From Kordiimonadaceae bacterium (GTDB taxonomy: Bacteria > Pseudomonadota > Alphaproteobacteria > Sphingomonadales > Emcibacteraceae): a stretch of 5,790 nt of DNA. Under the pieces are notes generated by a model. The model worked only from the letters and a program-made list of their open reading frames with translations, made no database searches and was not told the origin of the DNA. Shown piece by piece: positions 1 to 5,261 of the stretch. The position numbers were made by a program, and so were the translations under genes. The first letter of the stretch is position 1, and each line of letters begins with the position of its first letter. Location of the stretch: contig JABIPV010000368.1 in assembly GCA_018699075.1 (NCBI GenBank), positions 1 through 5,790 of the forward strand, in the 5' to 3' direction.

Positions 1-551
1 GAACGCTGATAGATATATTAGGTAGTCTTCAGGATGGATTTAAAACAAGCACAGGTCATGAAGGACTAGATTTACTCGTCAATCGTGGCGGTATTCAAAG
101 CATGATGTGGACGTTATCACTTGCGTTATTTGCACTGGCACTCGGTGGTATATTGGATGTCACAGGATATTTAACAGTTCTTCTTAAGAAAACACTTTCC
201 AATGTGAAAACAGTATTTTCGGGCATGCTTACTGCGATGTGCACTGGATTAATATGCTGCTTAAGTATGGGGGAAACATACATTTCTATCATTGTTACGT
301 CGCAATTGATGAAAAAGAAATTTGAAGAAATGAAATTTAAGCCATATTTACTTTCCCGTAGCATCGAAGAAAGCACAACCCTGCCATCTTCACTGGTGCC
401 ATGGTCGATGCCTGGTGCGTTTTATTTTGGTGTGCTTGGAGTGCCGGTAATTGAATATGCACCTTGGGCTATATTAAATTACCTGAATATGTTTGTATCG
501 CTCGGTATGGCATATTTTGGATATGGTATCTTTAAGAACAGAAAAGATTAA
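1..551 (+). CDS. nhaC: NhaC-family Na+/H+ antiporter, C-terminal part (5' end outside window)
   Basis: The frame is open from base 3 with no start of its own, so this is the 3' end of a longer gene and the window holds about 182 of its codons. NhaC proteins are inner-membrane secondary transporters that exchange Na+ (in some relatives organic acids) for H+. The family call rests on the C-terminal pattern: a GIQSMMWTLSLALFALALGG stretch (bases about 87-146), a hydrophobic GMLTAMCTGLICCLSMG segment, an ETYISIIVTSQLM motif, then SRSIEESTTLPSSLVPW and PGAFYFGVLGVP, which match the SRTLEDSGT...PLIPWN...GA...LGVP block of NhaC. Hydrophobic membrane segments lie near bases 102-170, 213-275 and 405-535, followed by a short charged tail ending NRKD. 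The ATG at 102 is internal to the family domain, not the true start. The stop TAA (549-551) overlaps the stop of the convergent queE. Substrate specificity cannot be read from this fragment. Confidence 0.88.
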   Translation, partial: TLIDILGSLQDGFKTSTGHEGLDLLVNRGGIQSMMWTLSLALFALALGGILDVTGYLTVLLKKTLSNVKTVFSGMLTAMCTGLICCLSMGETYISIIVTSQLMKKKFEEMKFKPYLLSRSIEESTTLPSSLVPWSMPGAFYFGVLGVPVIEYAPWAILNYLNMFVSLGMAYFGYGIFKNRKD

Positions 552-1174
552 GGTATTCCAATAATTTTATGAGTTTGTAGGCTGAGGCGCCATTTTGGGT
601 GGGCTTGGCAATATTCTATGACGGAGTCAGTATGATCTTTACCTTCTTCATCAAGTGGTTGAAGAAAATAATGATCAAATTTTAAATGTGCTACGTCTTC
701 TGGCTGAACGTTTTTCTGTGGGTAAACGAGTTTGAGTTCATTGCCTGTAGTTTGAACCATTTTATCCATTATCTTTGGACTAACGCAAACCCAATCAAGC
801 TCTTCTGGTGCTTCTACTGTACCATTGGTTTCAACGGCGACTTCAAAACCTGCCGCTTGCAAGGCTTTGATAAGCGGGGCGTTTAATTGTAAAAGCGGCT
901 CACCGCCTGTGCAGACGATATAAGGCTTGCCACCAGTGGGCCAAAGAGCTTTAGCAGCGTTTGCCAAGTCCTGCGCCGTTTTAAACTTACCGCCACCATC
1001 GCCGTCCGAGCCGATAAAATCAGTGTCACAAAATGTACAGTCGGCTGTTGCGCGGTCCTTTTCAAGACCAGACCATAAATTGCAGCCACTGAAGCGGCAA
1101 AATACGGCGGCACGGCCTGTCTGTGCACCTTCACCCTGCAAGGTATAGAAAAGTTCTTTGACGCTGTAAGTCAT
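548..1174 (-). CDS. queE: 7-carboxy-7-deazaguanine synthase QueE (radical SAM)
   Basis: QueE is a cytoplasmic radical S-adenosylmethionine enzyme that contracts 6-carboxy-5,6,7,8-tetrahydropterin to 7-carboxy-7-deazaguanine, the step before QueC in preQ0/queuosine synthesis. The 208-residue length fits the family. An N-terminal VKELFYTLQGEGAQTGR segment (residues 5-21) is the typical QueE opening. The cluster-binding cysteines are C31, C46 and C49, giving CX14CX2C instead of the classic radical-SAM CX3CX2C; this spacing is known from some proteobacterial QueE enzymes, including the characterised Burkholderia multivorans enzyme. A GGEP motif (residues 90-93, SAM contact) follows, then VETNGT and VCVSPK motifs. 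The ATG overlaps the stop of queC as ATGA (1171-1174), which implies an operon with translational coupling and fixes the start. The gene ends tail to tail with the nhaC-like gene, sharing TTAA. QueD, QueF and FolE are not in the window. Confidence 0.95.
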   Translation of the reverse strand: MTYSVKELFYTLQGEGAQTGRAAVFCRFSGCNLWSGLEKDRATADCTFCDTDFIGSDGDGGGKFKTAQDLANAAKALWPTGGKPYIVCTGGEPLLQLNAPLIKALQAAGFEVAVETNGTVEAPEELDWVCVSPKIMDKMVQTTGNELKLVYPQKNVQPEDVAHLKFDHYFLQPLDEEGKDHTDSVIEYCQAHPKWRLSLQTHKIIGIP

Positions 1175-1863
1175 GATTGATACTCGATCGGATCATTTCT
1201 TCCTGCTTCCATAAAACCTTTAAGACGCAGTAAGCAGCTATCGCACTGACCACAGGCAACGCCCTTATCATCTGGATCATAGCAGCTTGTGGTCAAACCA
1301 TAATCAACACCGAGCTCTATGCCCGTTTTGATAATTTCCGCTTTAGTAAGATCAATAAGGGGAGTTTTTATGCGAACACCTTGTTCATTTTCTACGCCGA
1401 CTTTTGTGGCGAGGCGGGCCATGTTCTGAAATGACGCGATATATTCAGGACGACAATCTGGATAACCACTGTAATCAAGCGCATTAACACCTATGAAAAT
1501 GTCGTCGCTTTTTAATGTTTCCGCATAAGCAAGTGCAAAGGAGAGGAAGATCGTATTGCGGGCAGGGACGTAGGTTACAGGAATTTCTTCTTCCATTTCG
1601 TCTTCACTTCGCCCTTTGGGTACATCAATATCAGCCGTTAGTGCTGAACCACCGAATGCACGCAGATCAATATCAATAATTACATGACGTTTAAGATCCA
1701 TAGCTTTTGCCACGCGTTCAGCAGCATCAAGTTCATGTGTATCGCGCTGTCCATAACGAAAGCTAAGGCCATATACTTCAAACCCTTCGCTTTGTGCGAT
1801 GGCGACACATGTGGAGCTGTCAAGGCCACCACTTAAAAGGACAACTGCTTTTTTCGCTGACAT
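1171..1863 (-). CDS. queC: 7-cyano-7-deazaguanine synthase QueC
   Basis: QueC is a cytoplasmic ATP-dependent enzyme that converts 7-carboxy-7-deazaguanine and ammonia to preQ0 (7-cyano-7-deazaguanine), the precursor of queuosine in tRNA and of some deazapurine DNA modifications. The protein is 230 residues, normal for the family. The PP-loop ATP-pyrophosphatase signature SGGLDS is at residues 11-16, the QueC-typical YGQRDTHELDAAERVA and VPARNTIFLSFALAYAE blocks follow, and the zinc site is visible at the C-terminus as C194, C204, C207 and C210. It is the first gene of a queC-queE unit. A plausible ribosome site (TTGGAA, about 8 nt before ATG) supports the start at 1863. The stop overlaps the queE start by ATGA. 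No preQ1 riboswitch was recognised in the 140-nt leader, but a tandem imperfect repeat lies just upstream. Confidence 0.97.
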   Translation of the reverse strand: MSAKKAVVLLSGGLDSSTCVAIAQSEGFEVYGLSFRYGQRDTHELDAAERVAKAMDLKRHVIIDIDLRAFGGSALTADIDVPKGRSEDEMEEEIPVTYVPARNTIFLSFALAYAETLKSDDIFIGVNALDYSGYPDCRPEYIASFQNMARLATKVGVENEQGVRIKTPLIDLTKAEIIKTGIELGVDYGLTTSCYDPDDKGVACGQCDSCLLRLKGFMEAGRNDPIEYQS

Positions 1864-1877
1864 AGTTTTATTCCAAA

Positions 1878-1907
1878 TTATTTGCTCGAAATTTATTTTG
1901 CTTGAAA
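1878..1907. repeat. Tandem imperfect 14/15-nt repeat upstream of queC
   Basis: Two copies, TTATTTGCTCGAAA (1878-1891) and TTATTTTGCTTGAAA (1893-1907), lie head to tail with one base between them. They differ by one inserted T and one C/T change. They sit 15-44 nt before the queC start codon, where a regulator or an RNA element could act. Both copies are AT-rich, so a chance origin is possible. No known regulator site is recognised. Confidence 0.45.
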
Positions 1908-1942
1908 TACCCTAAATTAAAGCATATTTCCACAAGATTATC

Positions 1943-1971
1943 ATGACTATTGAAAATTCCTATTATATAAG
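1943..1971 (+). promoter_or_regulatory. Candidate sigma70-type promoter for the DUF2889 gene
   Basis: A -35-like ATGACT (1943-1948, four of six matches to TTGACA) and a -10-like TATAAG (1966-1971, five of six matches to TATAAT) are separated by 17 nt. This would start transcription near 1978 and give a leader of about 26 nt. A short TTGGA ribosome site (1993-1997) lies 6 nt before the ATG at 2004. AT-rich sequence makes false matches common, so this is a weak to moderate prediction. Confidence 0.35.
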
Positions 1972-2003
1972 GGGAATAATATTCATAAATTATTGGACTT
2001 CTA

Positions 2004-2558
2004 ATGCCCTTATCCGCCTCTGTTGCGCGCGAAAAAATCCATACACGTAATATCGAACTTACCGGTTATGAACGTGAAGATGGTTTATGGGATATTGAAG
2101 CCCATATGACGGACGTAAAAACATACGGTTTTGATAACAAATTTAGGGGGCGAGTTAACCCTGGTGATCCAATTCATGAAATGTGGGTGCGCCTGACGGT
2201 TGATCAATCTTTTATGGTCGTCGATGCAGAAGCCGTTACAGAAAACCATCCTTTAGAAAATTGCCCCAATATCACGAGCGTATATAAAGAACTAATTGGT
2301 ATTCGCATTGGTAGAGGCTGGCGCCGGGCCATAAACGAAAAAGTACGGGGACGGTTGGGTTGTACGCATATTACGGAGCTACTTCAACAGTTGGCGACGG
2401 TATCCTTTCAATCAATGATCGGTAGATTAAAGAAAAAAGAAGGCCACGGCGATCCTGCAGCGCATTTTAAACCGTTGATTATTAATACCTGTCATGCATG
2501 GGCCGATGATGGTGAAGCGGTTAAGGATCATTTCCCTGATCATTATAAAGGCGATTAA
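2004..2558 (+). CDS. DUF2889 family protein
   Basis: This 184-residue soluble protein matches what I know of the DUF2889 family, which has no established function. The recognisable parts are an N-terminal HTR (residues 13-15), the family-defining GYEREDGLWDIEAHMTD block (residues 21-37), a central NCPNI segment with C87, a GCTHITELL motif (residues 119-127, C120 and H122), and a C-terminal NTCHAWADDG motif (residues 161-170, C163 and H164). The repeated Cys/His pairs could bind a metal, but that is inference only. There is no signal peptide or membrane segment, so it is probably cytoplasmic. The start is supported by a GGA ribosome site 6 nt upstream. It is transcribed away from queC and ends tail to tail with the DUF4169-like gene, sharing TTAA at 2555-2558. 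Confidence 0.85.
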   Translation: MPLSASVAREKIHTRNIELTGYEREDGLWDIEAHMTDVKTYGFDNKFRGRVNPGDPIHEMWVRLTVDQSFMVVDAEAVTENHPLENCPNITSVYKELIGIRIGRGWRRAINEKVRGRLGCTHITELLQQLATVSFQSMIGRLKKKEGHGDPAAHFKPLIINTCHAWADDGEAVKDHFPDHYKGD

Positions 2559-2731
2559 TCTTTGATTTTATGATCTGATAAGTTTTTATCCGCTTTATTT
2601 ACTTTCAATATCTCAAGCTTCTTTTCAAGTTTAGTTCTGCCGAATTTAAGACGGTTTTCGCTGGCTTGTTTTTCTTTTTCGGCTTTGGTGTTTTTCTTTT
2701 TGGCTTTGCTAAAACTTATAATATCAGACAT
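2555..2731 (-). CDS. Small lysine-rich DUF4169-like protein (58 aa)
   Basis: A short reading frame encodes 58 residues, opening MSDIISFSKAKKKNTKAEKE and ending DHKIKD. The layout is an N-terminal (M)xDIIxF/L start, a Lys/Glu-rich helix, a central ENRLKFGRTKLEK block (residues 25-37) and a D-H-K/R near the end. It closely fits the DUF4169 family of small alphaproteobacterial proteins (typically xDIVNLRRxRK...ANRxxFGRTKAEK...LDGHR). Function is unknown; the basic, helix-prone composition would suit a nucleic-acid or ribosome partner, which is speculation. The start is 17 nt after the protease stop on the same strand. No Shine-Dalgarno sequence is visible, but a four-codon mini-ORF bridges the two genes. 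Its stop TAA (2557-2555) overlaps the stop of the convergent DUF2889 gene. Confidence 0.82.
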   Translation of the reverse strand: MSDIISFSKAKKKNTKAEKEKQASENRLKFGRTKLEKKLEILKVNKADKNLSDHKIKD

Positions 2732-2732
2732 T

Positions 2733-2747
2733 TTAATTTTTGGGCAT
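2733..2747 (-). other. Four-codon mini-ORF (MPKN) bridging the protease and DUF4169 genes
   Basis: On the minus strand the protease stop TAA (2751-2749) is followed by one A and then ATG CCC AAA AAT TAA (2747-2733), then one A and the ATG of the DUF4169-like gene (2731-2729). Both junctions read TAAAATG. The arrangement could let ribosomes stop and restart stepwise, which would explain the missing Shine-Dalgarno sequence. In such AT-rich sequence it could also be chance; translation is not shown. Confidence 0.3.
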
Positions 2748-2758
2748 TTTAAAATGCC
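2743..2758. repeat. Perfect 16-bp palindrome over the protease stop codon
   Basis: GGCATTTTAAAATGCC is fully self-complementary and covers the last codons and stop of the protease gene. As RNA it could form a six-pair GGCATT/AATGCC stem with a four-base loop. No U-run follows it on either strand, so it does not look like an intrinsic terminator. It could be a protein-binding site, an mRNA 3'-end structure or chance. Confidence 0.5.
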
Positions 2759-5142
2759 GAACCAATTCTGAAAAGGACACTGGTTGTATCGGGAATTAAA
2801 TTTGTATGACCAGGGTTTAATTGATGAAGTAAATTAAGACGCATTGAGGCACCAAAAATATTACTAATCGAATAAGAGAGTTCAAAATCACGTTCCGTTG
2901 CCCGTGGTGATAAAGCAAATGTATTATACGCCATGGTAAATTGATTAGATTGATAATTGCGGCTAATAACGCTACCGACTGTGGCAGTACCACCTGATAA
3001 TCTTAAGGGTTGGCTTACAGTAAATGATAGTTGATCATTTTTCGTAAATAGAGAACTTGATTTTATGCCGGCAAGGTAGCTGTATGATTTTAATGAACTT
3101 ATGTTTCCTAAAATGCTGCTTGCGCTGGCAGAAACTTTCGTCATTCCGTAAGTAGCATTTGCATAAAATTCAATATTATCTGAGAGCCAGAAATTGAGTT
3201 TAGCACCGGTAAAGGTGGTTCTCGCACCCGTGCCTATTTCTAAGGCACCACGGGATACACTACCAAGAACACTGCCTTTTTCCTGAAGCATTCCAAGGTC
3301 AAATGTTAATGATAAACTATCGGTAAGGTTATGTCGAAAACGATTTAAGACAAGGGCACTTTTCACAGTGATGTTTTGCGAAAAAAGCAATGGGTCATAT
3401 TTTACGTTGCTCGATGAAAAAGCAACTTCATAAGTGCTTTTTTTACCGTACGGTGTTCGAAAGGAAATTGCTTTATTTTGATTTGCAGGAATTAGCGAGC
3501 TAAAGCCATGTTTATTTGGTGCCATATAATCATCAGGACGATAATCATCAAGCATTTCTGCCATGGACATACCACTGGCAAATTTAGTTGACCTTTGATT
3601 ACCAAGATCATAAGTCAACGACATTCTGAGATCTTTTACTTGTTGGTTATTGATGTTTTGATGGTTAAAGTATCTCTTATTGATTTCTGAAAACTGATCA
3701 TCTAAACGCCAAGCCATTTTGACCGATGCTTTTTCATTTAAACTAACTGAATGCTGACGAAACTGGGTGCCGCCTTCAATAAAATTATCCAAACTAAAAG
3801 AATTTTGCGGAAGATAAATTCCCTGACTTAAATCAACACTAAAAGAACGGTCATATTTATCGAGCACCATTACATTTTCTAAAGCACTTCCAAATGAAAT
3901 ATCCGCGCCAAAAGCGCCGCCAGATAAAATCATATTTTGACTTGAAACATTACCATCTGATCCAATTGAAATTCTTTCAATGGAACCAGTACCCGCAATG
4001 GACAATATCCCTTTTGCTTGGAAAGCACTTTCTAAATTTATAAGCCCGCGGCCATAAATATTATCAATCCCCGGATCACCAAGGTCAGTAGCAGTGGTAA
4101 AGAGAAGGTCTGCTGTATCATGAGCATCTAATCCTGGAAACGCTTCCCGAAGAAGAGCAACAGCCCCTGAAATATGCGCGGTTGCACCGGAAGTGCCGGT
4201 TGTGTAGGCATATCCACTATCACCACTACCAGGGTTAAAATCTGGTACAACTATCCTATTTGCGCCAACGACAAGAAAGACGTTCTTGGCATTTGCACCT
4301 GCTTTATAACTAAAGTCAGAAAGTTGATTGTTTGAATCAACAGAACCAGCAACTATTATTTGTTCATTGGACCAAGCGGCATAAGCAACTTCAGCGGATT
4401 TTTGGATGCTATCACCTGTACCAGCTGGATCAACACCAACATCAATATTACCTGCTGGTAAAACGATAACGATGTCAGCAGCAACGGCACGTTGCATAGC
4501 TTGTTGTAATGGGAAGCTGCTGACACTATCCGATCCTAGACTTTCGTTTACGACGTCGGCGCCATTTGCAATGGCATAATCATATCCTTTGGCAATATCA
4601 GAATGTAAAAAAGTACAGGAACCAAATTCTGAACATGTGGCGGAAGTAGTTGCATTAATGGCTAATATCTGAGCGTTAAAGGCGACCCCATGCATATTAT
4701 TGACATTATTATTGGTAGCATGATCTTGCCTAGCAGCTATAATACCAGCTATTCCTGTGCCATGTCCATTATAGTCATCTGTATCGGCATCACTTCCTGT
4801 TGCTACATTGGTACTTGCTGGATGTAATTTACCTGTTAATTCTGGAATTTCGGTAACACCGCTATCAATTACGGCAACGATTATACCGAGGCCAGATATA
4901 TCATTTTCATATGCCGTTTCGGCTTTCATTTGTTCAAGTGAATAATTTTCCCGGTATTCTGCAGTGTCCCAATCAGGAAGGGGTGTCGGGGTTGGTGTTG
5001 GGGTAGGAACAACAACTGGGGGAGTAGCCGCAGCCGGTGACCGCGTTACTGGTCCGCTGCCAGCGCCGCCGCAAGCGGAGGTAATTGAAGCAAGCATAAG
5101 AGTATATAAAATATTGTTATATTTTAACTTTTTTAATTTCAT
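2749..5142 (-). CDS. Subtilisin-like (S8) serine protease autotransporter with lipobox, SphB1/NalP-like
   Basis: This 797-residue protein is predicted to be a surface-exposed protease carried by its own outer-membrane barrel. Residues 1-23 form a signal peptide ending ITSA before C24, a lipobox-like site for lipid attachment, although -3 is Thr rather than the usual Leu. A Pro/Thr linker (residues 46-56, four PT units) follows. The S8 peptidase domain (about 60-375) shows all catalytic residues: D93 in VIDSG, H127 in NGHGT, N232 of the oxyanion hole in PAGN, and S318 in GTSGA. C170 and C176 may pair as a disulfide. A short connecting region (about 380-450) contains VLDKYDRSFSVDLSQ. The remainder, ending VLFRIGSAF with a terminal Phe, alternates polar and hydrophobic residues like an autotransporter beta-domain. 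Known lipidated relatives SphB1 (Bordetella) and NalP (Neisseria) release other surface proteins; the target here is unknown. The ribosome site is weak (GGG about 13 nt upstream). It is somewhat shorter than those relatives. Confidence 0.9.
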   Translation of the reverse strand: MKLKKLKYNNILYTLMLASITSACGGAGSGPVTRSPAAATPPVVVPTPTPTPTPLPDWDTAEYRENYSLEQMKAETAYENDISGLGIIVAVIDSGVTEIPELTGKLHPASTNVATGSDADTDDYNGHGTGIAGIIAARQDHATNNNVNNMHGVAFNAQILAINATTSATCSEFGSCTFLHSDIAKGYDYAIANGADVVNESLGSDSVSSFPLQQAMQRAVAADIVIVLPAGNIDVGVDPAGTGDSIQKSAEVAYAAWSNEQIIVAGSVDSNNQLSDFSYKAGANAKNVFLVVGANRIVVPDFNPGSGDSGYAYTTGTSGATAHISGAVALLREAFPGLDAHDTADLLFTTATDLGDPGIDNIYGRGLINLESAFQAKGILSIAGTGSIERISIGSDGNVSSQNMILSGGAFGADISFGSALENVMVLDKYDRSFSVDLSQGIYLPQNSFSLDNFIEGGTQFRQHSVSLNEKASVKMAWRLDDQFSEINKRYFNHQNINNQQVKDLRMSLTYDLGNQRSTKFASGMSMAEMLDDYRPDDYMAPNKHGFSSLIPANQNKAISFRTPYGKKSTYEVAFSSSNVKYDPLLFSQNITVKSALVLNRFRHNLTDSLSLTFDLGMLQEKGSVLGSVSRGALEIGTGARTTFTGAKLNFWLSDNIEFYANATYGMTKVSASASSILGNISSLKSYSYLAGIKSSSLFTKNDQLSFTVSQPLRLSGGTATVGSVISRNYQSNQFTMAYNTFALSPRATERDFELSYSISNIFGASMRLNLLHQLNPGHTNLIPDTTSVLFRIGSAF
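4975..5007 (-). repeat. Pro-Thr repeat linker coding tract
   Basis: This tract encodes PTPTPTPTPLP (residues 46-56 of the protease), a stiff spacer between the lipid-anchor cysteine and the catalytic domain. The repeat unit is six bases (Pro-Thr), but the codons vary (CCT, CCA, CCG, CCC with ACC or ACA), so it is not a perfect DNA microsatellite. Gain or loss of a unit would keep the frame and only change linker length. Confidence 0.8.
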
Positions 5143-5261
5143 TTAATAATTATTACCCACGTTTAATATATATCAATATTATAATGCTCATGAATTATAA
5201 AACAAATCATTAATAATAATTAAAATAGAAGTATTTTTATTTTTGCATTAGGAAATATACC
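5143..5261. promoter_or_regulatory. AT-rich divergent promoter region between the protease and the lipid kinase gene
   Basis: This 119-nt region must carry start signals for both flanking genes. The sequence ATTATAAT at 5178-5185 gives a perfect TATAAT on the plus strand (5180-5185) and another on the minus strand (5183-5178). On the minus strand a weak TTGTTT (5205-5200) lies 16 nt before that -10; no good -35 was found for the plus strand. A 12-bp palindrome, TAATAATTATTA (5144-5155), lies one base before the protease start codon. In sequence this AT-rich, promoter-like hexamers are expected by chance, so exact start sites are uncertain. Confidence 0.4.
5250..5253 (+). promoter_or_regulatory. 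Ribosome binding site of the lipid kinase gene
   Basis: AGGA lies 8 nt before the ATG at 5262. It is a clear Shine-Dalgarno match in otherwise AT-rich sequence and supports this start, which also gives the family's normal N-terminus (the NPNAG motif at residues 12-16). Confidence 0.6.

Larger units (their letters stand above)
1864..2003. other. Divergent intergenic region between queC and the DUF2889 gene
   Basis: This 140-nt, AT-rich gap must hold the promoters of queC (leftward) and of the DUF2889 gene (rightward). It contains the tandem repeat near queC, a TTATATAA palindrome (1963-1970) and an ATTCC...GGAAT inverted pair (1956-1960 and 1973-1977) that brackets the palindrome. No convincing leftward sigma70 promoter was found for queC, and no RNA gene was seen. 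Confidence 0.6.

Noticed and set aside
95..376. 93-residue minus-strand open frame inside the nhaC-like gene
   Set aside because: It is antisense to a clearly conserved transporter segment and has no recognisable protein features.
686..886. Plus-strand open frame of 66 residues within queE
   Set aside because: Antisense to queE, Phe/Trp/Cys-rich composition typical of a shadow frame, no ribosome site logic.
883..1148. Open frames on both strands (883-1134 minus, 927-1148 plus) within queE
   Set aside because: They overlap the coding sequence of the radical SAM core in other frames and show no family features.
1864..2003. preQ1 riboswitch upstream of queC
   Set aside because: I could not find the characteristic short pseudoknot pattern; only a tandem AT-rich repeat is visible. 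A covariance search would be decisive.
2743..2758. Palindrome as an intrinsic terminator for the protease gene
   Set aside because: No U-run follows on either strand and the stem is short with an AT-rich centre.
4964..5146. Plus-strand 60-residue frame with a Gly-Val repeat
   Set aside because: The VGVGVG stretch is just the reverse reading of the Pro-Thr codons in the protease linker.
5171..5176. TTGATA (minus strand) with AATAAT 16 nt downstream as the protease promoter
   Set aside because: It would start transcription essentially at the ATG, giving a leaderless mRNA; AT-rich sequence makes the match unremarkable.
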